41,216 nucleotides of DNA from Bacteroidales bacterium (GTDB taxonomy: Bacteria > Bacteroidota > Bacteroidia > Bacteroidales > Bacteroidaceae). The stretch is from contig SFKY01000021.1 in assembly GCA_004554665.1 (NCBI GenBank), positions 1 to 41,216 on the forward strand. The letters run 5' to 3'. The notes beneath the pieces are model-generated. The model was not told where the DNA came from, did not search any database, and worked only from the letters and a program-made list of their open reading frames with translations. Position numbers and translations under genes: made by a program. Positions within the stretch are counted from its first letter, which is position 1. Each line of letters starts with the position of its first letter. Positions 1-8,581 of the stretch are shown piece after piece.

Positions 1-103
1 TTCCTGCTTTGTAAAGGGATTCAGTAAAGACATAAAATGAGAGTGAAGTAATTTAGTAAAACAACAAGAAAAGTGTAAAGTAAAATCAGTCAAAGTCAGC
101 CCA

Positions 104-178
104 TTTTGCGAAGGTGGCATTTACGAGGGCTAAATGCGGCATTTAGCCCTCGTAAATGCCACCTTTAGCTTACGCAAA
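104..178. repeat. Near-perfect palindromic intergenic repeat (copy 1)
   Basis: Arms at 111-137 and 139-165 are exact reverse complements, 27 bp each around one central base. An outer pair TTTGCG (105-110) / CGCAAA (173-178) brackets the element. The right half (132-169) recurs at 35747-35784 with two mismatches in 38 bases, so this is an interspersed repeat and not only a local hairpin. Bases 1-103 before it are AT-rich with several GTAAA words, and I see no gene there. Confidence 0.9.
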
Positions 179-247
179 GGCCATCAATATGACTTTGACT
201 GCCGATTTTTTATATCGCCGACAACCGGCTATCTCGTTTTTTTTGGC

Positions 248-255
248 TATCTTTG
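248..255 (+). promoter_or_regulatory. Promoter -7 element for ysxC
   Basis: TATCTTTG matches the Bacteroidetes -7 consensus TAnnTTTG and lies 22 bp before the chosen ATG at 278. No TTTG stands at the usual upstream spacing, so only the -7 box is called. Confidence 0.55.
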
Positions 256-277
256 CAAACAAAAACTGCAAGGACAG

Positions 278-883
278 ATGGATATAAAGAAATCGCAATT
301 TGTGATATCTGCCCCCACCGTGGAGCAGTGCCCCAAAGACACCAAGCCGGAGTACGCCTTTATCGGACGAAGCAACGTCGGTAAATCGAGCCTCATCAAC
401 ATGCTCTGCAACCATAAGGGACTGGCCAAAACCAGTGCCACACCCGGCAAGACACTACTCATCAACCACTTCATCATCAACGACAACTGGTATCTCGTCG
501 ACCTGCCCGGCTATGGGTTCGCGAAGCGATCCAAGTCGGTGCAAGACCAACTGCAGCGCATGATTACGGGCTACATACTGCAACGCCAGCAACTGGTCAA
601 CGTGTTTGTGCTGATCGACATACGCCACGAGGCCATGAAGATAGACCGCGAGTTTATCGACTGGCTGGGACTGAGCAGCATACCCTTCAGCATCGTGTTT
701 ACCAAGGCCGACAAACTGGGTCCTGTGAAAGCCAAGCAGAACGCCGAAGCCTGGATGGAGACGCTCAAGGACACGTGGGAGACGCTGCCCCCTTACTTTA
801 TCACCAGCAGCGAGAAACGTACGGGGCGCGACGAGATGCTCGACTACATCGACCAGATTAACAAGTCTCTCAAAGAGGAGTAA
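278..883 (+). CDS. engB: Ribosome biogenesis GTP-binding protein YsxC/EngB
   Basis: This 201-residue protein is a TrmE-Era-EngA-type small GTPase that family knowledge places in late assembly of the 50S ribosomal subunit in the cytoplasm. The G motifs are all visible: P-loop GRSNVGKSS (about residues 30-38), DLPGYG for G3, TKAD for G4 and SSE for G5. Length fits the family (about 200 residues). The frame is open upstream to 134, but that part reads through the palindromic repeat; the ATG at 278 starts the conserved region and follows a -7 promoter element. The ABC-F gene starts three bases after the stop, so the two are probably co-transcribed. Confidence 0.95.
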   Translation: MDIKKSQFVISAPTVEQCPKDTKPEYAFIGRSNVGKSSLINMLCNHKGLAKTSATPGKTLLINHFIINDNWYLVDLPGYGFAKRSKSVQDQLQRMITGYILQRQQLVNVFVLIDIRHEAMKIDREFIDWLGLSSIPFSIVFTKADKLGPVKAKQNAEAWMETLKDTWETLPPYFITSSEKRTGRDEMLDYIDQINKSLKEE

Positions 884-886
884 CCA

Positions 887-2671
887 ATGCCTAACGCCAA
901 CACCATACTCGATGTGCAGCGCATAGCCAAACGGTTTGGCGCGCGTGTACTGTTTGAAGACCTGAGTTTCTCCATCGCCGAGGGACAGAAGGTGGGACTG
1001 ATTGCACGCAACGGAACGGGCAAGTCTACGCTGCTCGCCATCCTTACGGGCATAGAGAGCGCAGACAGCGGCACCATCGTCTACCGCAACGGCACACGCA
1101 TAGGATTTCTGGAGCAGGAACCTCACTTTGAGCCCACCGACACGGTGCTTGAAGCCTGTTTCGATCACAAAGGCGACGAAGATCGGGTGACCAAGGCGCG
1201 CCAAATACTCACCCGACTGAAAATCAAGGACCTTGAGCAACCGATGGGACAACTGAGCGGCGGGCAGAGAAAACGGGTGGCACTGGCAAGGGTATTGGCC
1301 GCGGAGCCTGACTTTCTGATACTCGACGAACCGACCAACCATCTGGACCTGGAGATGATCGAGTGGCTCGAGGGTTTCCTCTCCAAAGGCGGCAAGACGC
1401 TGCTGATGGTGACCCACGACCGCTACTTCCTCGACCATGTGTGCAACACCATTCTGGAACTGGACGATTTCCAACTCTATTCCTATCGGGGAAACTATGC
1501 CTACTATATCGAGAAGCGGCAGGAGCGTATCGACGCACGGAGGGCAGAGACAGCGCGTGCCGCCAACCTGTATCGCACCGAACTGGAATGGATGCGCCGC
1601 ATGCCCCAAGCACGAGGACACAAAGCCAAATACAGGGAAGAAGCCTTCTATGAACTGCAAGCCAAGGCGCACCAGCGTATAGAAGAGCGGCAAATCAGGC
1701 TCAAGGCCACCAATGTCTATATTGGTTCCAAAATTTTTGAATGCCAATATGTTTCCAAAGCTTTTGATGACGGCCAAAAAATCATCCTCAAAGACTTCTA
1801 TTACAACTTCGCCCGCTTTGAGAAGATGGGCATAGTGGGTGCCAATGGCACCGGCAAGTCCACTTTCATCAAGCTGCTGTTGGGACTGGAACAGCCCGAT
1901 AGTGGACGGTTTGACATCGGGGAGACGGTCAAGTTTGGCTACTACTCGCAAGAGGGCATGGTCTTCGACGAGCAACAGCGCGTGATCGACACCATTACGC
2001 GGCGGGCCGAACGGATAGACCTCGGTGGCGGACGTACACTCACAGCCACCCAGCTGTTGCAGCACTTCCTCTTCACGCCCGAGGAGCAATACGACTATGT
2101 CTACAAACTCAGTGGCGGACAGCGCCGCAAGCTCTACCTCTGTACGGTGCTCATGGAGAATCCCAACTTCCTCATCCTCGACGAGCCGACCAATGATCTG
2201 GACATCCCCACGCTACAAGCGCTGGAGGCCTACCTGCAAGATTTTGCCGGATGTGTCATCGTGGTGAGCCACGACCGCTACTTCATGGACAAGGTGGTGG
2301 ACCATACGCTTGTGTTTCACGGCCAAGGCGAGGTGGAAGACTTCCCTGGCAACTATACCCAGTATCGTGAGTATGCCACTCTGCAAAGCAAGGCTGTGGC
2401 AGAGGCGGCTCCCGCGCCAAAAAAGGAGAAAAGAGTGTACCGCAACGAGACACGCAGGAAGATGAGCTACGCCGAAAAAAGAGAATTTGAGCAACTGGAG
2501 AAAGAGATAGAAGAGCTGGAGACGGAACAGAAAGCTATCGAGGAAGCGCTCTGCAGCGGCACGCTGTCTGTGGAAGCACTGACGGAAAAGAGCCGGAGAC
2601 TCCCGCAACTCAAGGAAGAGCTGGACGAGAAGACCATGAGATGGCTCGAACTGAGCGAGATTGCCATGTAA
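887..2671 (+). CDS. uup: ABC-F family ATPase, Uup-like
   Basis: The 594-residue protein has two ABC ATPase domains on one chain and no membrane segments, which defines ABC-F proteins that act on ribosomes. Domain 1 has P-loop ARNGTGKST (about 40-48), signature LSGGQRKR and Walker B LILDEPTNHLDL. Domain 2 has P-loop GANGTGKST, signature LSGGQRRK and LILDEPTNDLD. The linker between them is Arg-rich, as in the P-site tRNA interaction motif. Residues from about 500 to the end are a charged coiled coil, the feature that separates Uup from EttA. Position 40 is Ala where the first P-loop Gly usually sits. Exact role (ribosome rescue, DNA branch handling, or other) is inferred from the family only. 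Confidence 0.88.
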   Translation: MPNANTILDVQRIAKRFGARVLFEDLSFSIAEGQKVGLIARNGTGKSTLLAILTGIESADSGTIVYRNGTRIGFLEQEPHFEPTDTVLEACFDHKGDEDRVTKARQILTRLKIKDLEQPMGQLSGGQRKRVALARVLAAEPDFLILDEPTNHLDLEMIEWLEGFLSKGGKTLLMVTHDRYFLDHVCNTILELDDFQLYSYRGNYAYYIEKRQERIDARRAETARAANLYRTELEWMRRMPQARGHKAKYREEAFYELQAKAHQRIEERQIRLKATNVYIGSKIFECQYVSKAFDDGQKIILKDFYYNFARFEKMGIVGANGTGKSTFIKLLLGLEQPDSGRFDIGETVKFGYYSQEGMVFDEQQRVIDTITRRAERIDLGGGRTLTATQLLQHFLFTPEEQYDYVYKLSGGQRRKLYLCTVLMENPNFLILDEPTNDLDIPTLQALEAYLQDFAGCVIVVSHDRYFMDKVVDHTLVFHGQGEVEDFPGNYTQYREYATLQSKAVAEAAPAPKKEKRVYRNETRRKMSYAEKREFEQLEKEIEELETEQKAIEEALCSGTLSVEALTEKSRRLPQLKEELDEKTMRWLELSEIAM

Positions 2672-2687
2672 CCATCCTCTATATATA

Positions 2688-2739
2688 GCAAAAGCGCGAG
2701 AGGGAGACGACAACCATCGTCTCCCTCTCGCGCTTTTGC
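2688..2739 (+). terminator. Perfect 23-bp hairpin, terminator of engB-uup
   Basis: Arms 2688-2710 and 2717-2739 are exact reverse complements with a six-base loop. The hairpin begins 16 bases after the ABC-F stop. The lower stem pairs AAAA with TTTT, so the U-tract lies within the arm. It sits between two convergent genes (the minus-strand gene stops at 2756) and probably works in both directions. Confidence 0.88.
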
Positions 2740-2755
2740 GGGGTACTATCGCCAC

Positions 2756-2971
2756 TTATTGCGCCTCGAAACCCTTGGTACTGATGGTCTCAATCACCTG
2801 CTTGATACCCATCTCCTTACCATCGGGGCTACGGTGCGCAGCCTCGTGGTGCGCAGCCTCAATCTCCTCTTCCGAGATGGTATAGCCGAAATTCTTGTTC
2901 TTAAACTCCGCAATGGCCCAGCCTACGAGGGCAATCACCACCAATGCGACAAATGCAATCAACACGTTCAT
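2756..2971 (-). CDS. Small membrane protein, unknown function
   Basis: The 71-residue product has one N-terminal membrane segment (about residues 3-20, starting NVLIAFVALVVIALVGWAIAE) and a polar tail with a His/Ala/Glu-rich stretch (EEEIEAAHHEAAHR). I do not recognise a family. It has its own well-formed promoter at 3003-3034, which supports it as a real gene despite its size. It shares strand with the sensor kinase, response regulator and membrane protein upstream but stands 132 bases apart from them. It could be a small regulatory or stress-related membrane peptide; this is a guess. The ATG at 2971 is the only sensible start. Confidence 0.7.
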   Translation of the reverse strand: MNVLIAFVALVVIALVGWAIAEFKNKNFGYTISEEEIEAAHHEAAHRSPDGKEMGIKQVIETISTKGFEAQ

Positions 2972-3002
2972 ATCTTATAGTTGTTATTTTAGTTTCTGTC
3001 TG

Positions 3003-3034
3003 CAAATTTAGCAATTATCCCCCTATCCACCAAA
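3003..3034 (-). promoter_or_regulatory. Promoter of the 71-residue membrane protein gene
   Basis: Read on the minus strand: TTTG (3034-3031), a 20-base spacer, then TAAATTTG (3010-3003), a full match to the Bacteroidetes -33/-7 pattern, 31 bases before the ATG at 2971. Confidence 0.75.
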
Positions 3035-3103
3035 CAAATAGCCCATAATTATTTTTCCTACAGTTTATAGAAACCAACAAGTAAGGGGAAAAGCATGCCC
3101 ACC

Positions 3104-3709
3104 TCAATAGGCAGACAGGATAAACTGCAGCGTGTGCCACAACACAGATGCCAATACCAACAGCACAAACAGGCTGCCCGAAGCGGAGAAGCCGGAACAG
3201 ACACCGGCAAATACATCGGCCAAACTACGGTATTTGTCTGACACAAGACCGTAGGTAACCCCCATCACCATCAGCGAGAAGCACACCACAGGCACAAGAC
3301 TGTACGAGAAACTGCTGGGCCACAGGCCGCCAGTAACACAGAGCAGGATGGCTTGAGGCATGGCGGTGAGCAAGAGCATGATGACAACCACCAAGGCTGC
3401 CTCAGCCACCACAATGTGCCATGCGAAACGCTCGCGGACACCCCGCCTACGTCGTCCCCGGTGCCATACCCACCATAGGCCGCTGTCGGTCAGCGTGCCA
3501 TAGGCCATGACACAGAGTACCAACCATGCCAAAAGGGGCGTGGCAAGGCTGTGGGTATAGCGGCCAAACAGCCATCGTATGCCCTCCGGACTCAGTGGCG
3601 AGCGCAGGGGGAGATGCGGCTCGATGGCGGTAAGCATCCAGACCACCAGCACCAGCAACACCTCTGCCACACAGAGTGCCAAGGCAATATAGGGGAGTCT
3701 ATGCTTCAT
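3104..3709 (-). CDS. Half-length AbgT-like membrane protein
   Basis: This 201-residue protein is mostly hydrophobic, with about five membrane segments (roughly 7-28, 55-75, 95-120, 126-150 and 165-195). The segment LSPEGIRWLFGRYTHSLATP followed by a hydrophobic stretch and TDSGL resembles the N-terminal part of the AbgT transporter family (p-aminobenzoyl-glutamate uptake or drug efflux). AbgT proteins are about 500 residues, so this is less than half of one. The similarity is recalled by eye and is moderate. Its ATG lies 11 bases inside the end of the response regulator gene, so the two are translationally coupled and it may serve the same signalling unit, perhaps as a membrane partner or output. 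Confidence 0.6.
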   Translation of the reverse strand: MKHRLPYIALALCVAEVLLVLVVWMLTAIEPHLPLRSPLSPEGIRWLFGRYTHSLATPLLAWLVLCVMAYGTLTDSGLWWVWHRGRRRRGVRERFAWHIVVAEAALVVVIMLLLTAMPQAILLCVTGGLWPSSFSYSLVPVVCFSLMVMGVTYGLVSDKYRSLADVFAGVCSGFSASGSLFVLLVLASVLWHTLQFILSAY

Positions 3710-4421
3710 CCGGCTGCAGATGGTCTATGTCCAAGATGCGCAGTTCCAAAGCCCTGACAACCAGACGTGTGGCATTGACTCCGGCACCCGCGGCATTGGG
3801 AAAGAGCTTGCGCACCAACTCATTCTGTCTCTTCTCCAGACTCTTCACGCCAAAGGGCATCCCTCGGAGCGCCGTAATCTGCTCCTTGGTATAGCCCAGG
3901 GCCAGATGACGGAGAAAACGCTCATCGTATTCGTCGATCTCATAGTCCACCATCGCCTCGTTGTGCATGATACGAGTGTCCACACTCTGCTTGAATCGCT
4001 CCACTATCTTCTGCAGGATGGGTTGGTTGAAGACCATCCGCTTGCCAGCCATACAACTGGCGACATCGCTGCGTGTGAGCAGTTCACCACTCTTGAGGAT
4101 GATGCCGTCGCAACCGGCATCGAGGACATCCACCCAAAGTTTCTCATTCAGAATCTCTCCTGTAAAGATGAGCACCTTGACCGCCGGATAACGCTCCTTG
4201 GTGTAGCGACAGATTTCTACGCCCACCGTAGTGGAACCTCCCAGGCCCAAATCGAGCAACACCAAGTCGGGAAGTTGCTGCTTGACCAGCCTGAAGTATG
4301 CCTGCTCACTGTCGGCAGTGCCGATGATTTCGGCCTCTGGTATCTCGTTGCGGATAATACCCTCAGTCCCTTTCAGTTCAAGAGGCACATCCTCTACAAT
4401 AATGACTTTAAAATTGTCCAT
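3699..4421 (-). CDS. Response regulator, receiver plus LuxR-like helix-turn-helix
   Basis: The 240-residue protein has an N-terminal CheY-type receiver with acidic pocket E10-D11, phospho-acceptor D57 (in LVLLDLGL), T87 (in LIFTGE) and K110 (in ILKSGE), all intact. The C-terminal part (about 160-230, FLRHLALGYTKEQI then a basic helix) fits a LuxR/NarL-type DNA-binding domain, though less canonical than most. It lies 29 bases after the stop of the large sensor kinase, its likely partner, and overlaps the next membrane gene by 11 bases. The regulated genes are unknown; the divergent or flanking hexuronate genes are possible but not shown. Confidence 0.88.
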   Translation of the reverse strand: MDNFKVIIVEDVPLELKGTEGIIRNEIPEAEIIGTADSEQAYFRLVKQQLPDLVLLDLGLGGSTTVGVEICRYTKERYPAVKVLIFTGEILNEKLWVDVLDAGCDGIILKSGELLTRSDVASCMAGKRMVFNQPILQKIVERFKQSVDTRIMHNEAMVDYEIDEYDERFLRHLALGYTKEQITALRGMPFGVKSLEKRQNELVRKLFPNAAGAGVNATRLVVRALELRILDIDHLQPDEA

Positions 4422-4450
4422 ATACGTATCTGTATTCTAATTGGTTGATA

Positions 4451-7400
4451 TTATGCTTGCTGTAAATTCCATTCGAGCGAATCGGGCACTACTATCTCCA
4501 CCACGGTTCCCTCTTCAGCCACATGTGCAGAGATGCCACAGCCGCGTGCGTGGGTACACTCGCCCAACTCGCGCACTATCTGCCGACAGACAAGAAACTG
4601 CACATCGACTGTCTGCGGGGTAAACAGATTCCTGCATTGGTCAGTAGTGAGACTGAGCCCAGACAGATACACAGAGACTATGCGGTACCCGCCGGCACCT
4701 TGCTGTTCGGAAAGACGCAAAGGCATTCCTCCTCCACCCCTGCGGAGAATCTGTAGCAGATAGTCCATCATATCCGGATTAGGACGCAGCGGCATCTCTA
4801 TCTGACGCATGGCCTGTTCGCTCAAGATGGAGTAAAGGGCATGATAGTAATCGGCCACTTCACCCAGTGCCTCCAAGTCGCAAGGCTGGCTATCCACAAT
4901 CTGCCGGATGCGCGAAGGATAGTACATTGTCTCGTGTTTGAGCGTAGAGAGGCAGTTGTCGAGCACACTGTTGCTCACATGCAGCCTGTCGCTCTCGTAT
5001 TGCCGACGCCTCAGTTCGTCTGTGGCCAACTCCATCTGCGTCTGCCAACGTTTTTCGGTGTCAATGGAGTGGCGAAGCGCTTCCTGTATCTGCGCGACCA
5101 GTTGCCGAAGGGTATCAACCCGGCGGTCAGGTACCAGATGGTGACTGCTCCAGATGGCCCCGATACGCTCCAGTTTCTCCTCTGGCGTGGCATCGCCCTC
5201 CAACAAGGCATTGATGCGGCGGATTCGCTCCACACAATAGCCATACATTAGTCGGTGACGGTAATAGAGTAGATAATAAGCGGGTAACAGAAAGACAAGT
5301 AAAAGGATAAGCAGAATGATGGCAATGCTCTTATTGACCTCAGACCGCTGCATCACCCGCACATAGTCGCCCAAAGAGGCATCGGCGCTTCGCTCCCTGA
5401 AAAGTTGGGTGTAGAGCTTGTTGTTATAACTGTAAACATCCCACTGATGGAGTGCCAAAGCTGCCACAGATATCTCGTTGCGCACGTCAAGGATGGTGGT
5501 ATAATCGATGTCGAGGCTATCCTTGAACCAGCACAACTCTGCCCCCTCGATGCCCTGAGCATCATATCGGCTCATAAACTGGCGGCCTTGGGGACACAGA
5601 TGCTTATAACGCCGGTTCAGATAGTAGATACAGCTGTCTGCCATCTCCATCGTATGGGCATAGGTTCCGGCTATATTGCTGAAATAAGCAGAATCGGCAA
5701 ACTGCTGACTCTTGCTTACTGCCGTGTGGGCATGAACTTCCATTCCACAAAGACAAGAAATGAAGATACAGAGACGGACCACACCAAGCGGAAGACGGAA
5801 CCAGAAACGGCTACCTTTGCCGTCGCTGTCGGCTCCGATACCACAGCAGGCGAAGAGCTGGCTCGTCTTCTTGTACTTGTCTATGATACCCTTGCAGTTC
5901 ATCAGCCCAAAGCCATGACTCTTGCCCTCCTGTAGCACACCATGCTCATCAGAGATGGGCTTGTGGTCAAACAGGTGCGCCAACTGTCGCTCGTCCATCC
6001 CTATTCCGGTGTCGGCCACACTGATCTCAACGTATTCTTGGGTACGCAAAGCCTCGACACGCACCTTGCCGCCATCGGATGTAAACTTGCGGGCATTGTC
6101 GGCAAGGGTATTGATCATAAACAGGGTGAGCGTCTTGTCGGCCTTCACCACCACGTCGGTGTCGGCCACCTCCAAAGTAATACCCTTGAGCGCAAAACTC
6201 ATTTTCCCTTTGGCCACAATGTCAAAAAGCGGTTGCAAGGGGAAACTCTCGATACGCAAATCGAGCTGTCCCTGACGGATTCGGATCCAGTTGGTCAGCA
6301 CGTTGTTGTATTCGTTGATCTTATCGGTCAGTTCGGCGATATAATTAAAACGCTCCGACTTGCGCTTTTCATCGTCTTCCTGACGTAGTTGGCGCACCTC
6401 ATGGATGATTCGGTCAATAAAAGGCGTGATACTGTTGACCAAGGCTATCTTGGCACGCTGTTCCAGATTGCGCTTCTTGTTGTTGAGCAGGTGCAACTCG
6501 GCCAGTTTGGTCTGCTCTTCGATCTCTTCGTGTGCCTCTTCTTGTCTTTGCACATGCTCGGCATAGCTTTCCTTCCACGCTTCCAAAGGTTGGAAGAGCC
6601 CGGCGGTAGGATGACGTTTCTCGGCCTTGCGACGCATCATATCGAACACAACCAGCAGTACCACCACAAACACAATCATCAGGATAACCGCCAACATCAT
6701 CCCATTAAGCAGTTCGGACGACTCGCCCAATTGCTCTGCACGCGCTTCCAACTGCCGGTCCTGACGAGTCTTCTCCTGCATATCCAGATAGATATTGCGG
6801 TTATAATCACTGTTGGGCTTGTCGTCTATGGCCGAGTAGGCAAGCGAAAGCTGCTCGCGAATGGAAGCTACCAAGTCAGGGGCACGCTGTATGATGGTAT
6901 CGGTGGTCAGGGCTTTGTTCAGGCAGATAATGGCCGAGGGATAATCTTGCAATTCCCAATAGCATTGTGCCAAAGTGCGGTACGAACCGGCTGTCTGATA
7001 CACGTCGCCATACCGACTGAAAAGTTCCAAGGCACGCTCCGCCAAGTTGCCCGCTATCAGAGAGTCGGGCATATTGTCTGTATTCACAAACTTGATGGCC
7101 GGCAAATTGTCCGCAATCAGTCCGTCTCTGAATACCGATTGCTGCAGGTGTTCACTCAGTCCCTGCAACGACTGAGCTACAAAAAACACAGATTCTTGCT
7201 GTTGCGCCATCAGATAGCAGCGCATGAGGTACTCAAACTCTGCTTGACAGATTTCGGCTGGTGTACCGGTATGGATGATGCCGCCAGAACCCACATTGTA
7301 GAGATAGTTCATCATCTGCACTGCATCCTGTTCCAAATATCCGCTGTGTTCGATGGCCTCCAGTTCGGCCACCGACTCATCAGTGAGACCTACATAATAA

Positions 7401-7879
7401 AAATAAGTGGAAGCAACGATATGAAACTCGGTGAACGCATAGGCCATCCGCTTACGTTGATGGGGTGTAAGCAGTTGCTGCTCTTCCTCGATACGGTTGA
7501 TACGGTGCAACGCGCGCTCACGATAGACATAGAAATCCTTGTTGTGCGACTGCCTCTGACAGAGTCTCATCATCTGCACATCGGCCACCAGCAACTCGAT
7601 TTGGTTGTCGGTCACCTTGCCCATATCGCCAATCAGCTCTTTGACCTTGGCGTAGTCCATCCGCGCCATACTCACAAAGGCCAGATGGTTCAACGCCTCG
7701 GCTCGTCCGTCTCCATAAGCCTCAGACCGTTCCAAAGCGGCCTGCGCATAGATGCGGGTAGAATCGAGACACGTATAATGGCTCGCATAAGCCTTCTCAT
7801 TCAGTTTGTCCACCTGTGCAGTGTCTGCTCCTGAACAACCTGAAAACACAAAAAGACTCCAGATACACAGCAGTATCAT
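4451..7879 (-). CDS. Two-module sensor histidine kinase, DUF5112/DUF5113 type
   Basis: The 1142-residue protein begins with a signal sequence ending in lipobox FVFSGC. A TPR-like periplasmic region follows, then a membrane segment (about residue 400, MMLAVILMIVFVVVLLVVF), a dimerisation helix with likely phospho-acceptor His in RIIHEVRQL, and an intact HATPase domain with N-box MINTLADNARKF, VADTGIGMD and GKSHGFGLMNCKG. A second exported-looking segment (LCIFISCLCGMEVHAHT) starts another periplasmic part, a membrane helix (SIAIILLILLLVFLLPAYYLLYY), and a second kinase-like module with KHETMYYP. Its ATPase region has no clear N, G1 or G2 box. The frame extends to a TTG at 7921 overlapping eda; the ATG at 7879 is preferred. 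Proteins of this form occur in Bacteroidales. Confidence 0.85.
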   Translation of the reverse strand: MILLCIWSLFVFSGCSGADTAQVDKLNEKAYASHYTCLDSTRIYAQAALERSEAYGDGRAEALNHLAFVSMARMDYAKVKELIGDMGKVTDNQIELLVADVQMMRLCQRQSHNKDFYVYRERALHRINRIEEEQQLLTPHQRKRMAYAFTEFHIVASTYFYYVGLTDESVAELEAIEHSGYLEQDAVQMMNYLYNVGSGGIIHTGTPAEICQAEFEYLMRCYLMAQQQESVFFVAQSLQGLSEHLQQSVFRDGLIADNLPAIKFVNTDNMPDSLIAGNLAERALELFSRYGDVYQTAGSYRTLAQCYWELQDYPSAIICLNKALTTDTIIQRAPDLVASIREQLSLAYSAIDDKPNSDYNRNIYLDMQEKTRQDRQLEARAEQLGESSELLNGMMLAVILMIVFVVVLLVVFDMMRRKAEKRHPTAGLFQPLEAWKESYAEHVQRQEEAHEEIEEQTKLAELHLLNNKKRNLEQRAKIALVNSITPFIDRIIHEVRQLRQEDDEKRKSERFNYIAELTDKINEYNNVLTNWIRIRQGQLDLRIESFPLQPLFDIVAKGKMSFALKGITLEVADTDVVVKADKTLTLFMINTLADNARKFTSDGGKVRVEALRTQEYVEISVADTGIGMDERQLAHLFDHKPISDEHGVLQEGKSHGFGLMNCKGIIDKYKKTSQLFACCGIGADSDGKGSRFWFRLPLGVVRLCIFISCLCGMEVHAHTAVSKSQQFADSAYFSNIAGTYAHTMEMADSCIYYLNRRYKHLCPQGRQFMSRYDAQGIEGAELCWFKDSLDIDYTTILDVRNEISVAALALHQWDVYSYNNKLYTQLFRERSADASLGDYVRVMQRSEVNKSIAIILLILLLVFLLPAYYLLYYRHRLMYGYCVERIRRINALLEGDATPEEKLERIGAIWSSHHLVPDRRVDTLRQLVAQIQEALRHSIDTEKRWQTQMELATDELRRRQYESDRLHVSNSVLDNCLSTLKHETMYYPSRIRQIVDSQPCDLEALGEVADYYHALYSILSEQAMRQIEMPLRPNPDMMDYLLQILRRGGGGMPLRLSEQQGAGGYRIVSVYLSGLSLTTDQCRNLFTPQTVDVQFLVCRQIVRELGECTHARGCGISAHVAEEGTVVEIVVPDSLEWNLQQA

Positions 7880-7901
7880 GGAGCCTTTTATACCTTTATG
7901 C

Positions 7902-8573
7902 CTACAGTCTGGCTTTTGCAATATATCCTAATGCTTCTATACACTTGTCTGTGATACGCTGCCAATCGCCAGCTGCTATCACCTGTTTGGGAAACAGTTT
8001 GCTGCCCATGCCCACACACAGCACACCGCTCTGTATCCACTCTCTCAGATTGTCTTCTTCAGGACTGACCGCACCCGTCACCATGATGTTGCTCCAACGC
8101 AGGGGGGCCAACACGTTCTTGACAAACGACGGCCCACCCACATTGCCGGCAGGGAACACTTTGGTCACATCACATCCGGCAGCCTGAGCATCGCTGATTT
8201 CGCTGACCGACCCGCAGCCAGGACTGTAAGGTACCAACCTGCGGTTGCAGACCGTCGCTATCTCCGGATTGAAGTTTGGCCCTACGATAAAGTTGGCACC
8301 CAACTGCATATACAGTGCAGCAGTGGGAGCATCGATGACCGTACCTGCACCCAGAATCATCTCCGGGCACGCTTCAGCAGACCATTTGGTCAGCTGTCCG
8401 AACAGTTCGTGGGCATAGTCGCCACGATTGGTAAACTCAAAAACACGCACACCACCCTGATAGCATGCCATAATCACTTGTTTGCATACCTCCAAGTCGG
8501 CACTATAGAACACCGGCACCATACCGGTGTCGCGCATGGCCTGAATAACCTGAACTTTACTGAATCTTGCCAT
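7902..8573 (-). CDS. eda: 2-dehydro-3-deoxy-phosphogluconate (KDPG) aldolase
   Basis: The 223-residue protein splits KDPG into pyruvate and glyceraldehyde 3-phosphate (KDPG/KHG aldolase family), the last step of hexuronate breakdown. Seen: the TIM-barrel pattern with VFEFTNRG near residue 45-52, LGAGTV with following Ala-rich helix, GANFIVGPNFNP, and TKVFPAGNVGG, where the Lys of VTKVFPA is the expected Schiff-base residue. Length is normal to slightly long. It follows kdgK on the same strand with an 8-base gap, giving a kinase-aldolase pair for 2-keto-3-deoxygluconate use. The sensor kinase gene begins 22 bases after its stop, so read-through into the signalling genes is likely. Confidence 0.95.
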   Translation of the reverse strand: MARFSKVQVIQAMRDTGMVPVFYSADLEVCKQVIMACYQGGVRVFEFTNRGDYAHELFGQLTKWSAEACPEMILGAGTVIDAPTAALYMQLGANFIVGPNFNPEIATVCNRRLVPYSPGCGSVSEISDAQAAGCDVTKVFPAGNVGGPSFVKNVLAPLRWSNIMVTGAVSPEEDNLREWIQSGVLCVGMGSKLFPKQVIAAGDWQRITDKCIEALGYIAKARL

Positions 8574-8581
8574 ATCGTCTA

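Noticed and set aside
134..277. N-terminal extension of the engB frame
   Set aside because: It translates the palindromic repeat, and the same kind of peptide appears at the second repeat copy near 35749, so it is repeat sequence and not conserved protein.
455..2089. Long 544-codon open frame on the minus strand across engB and the ABC-F gene
   Set aside because: It lies opposite two well-supported genes, shows no domain, and its composition is that of the complement of coding sequence.
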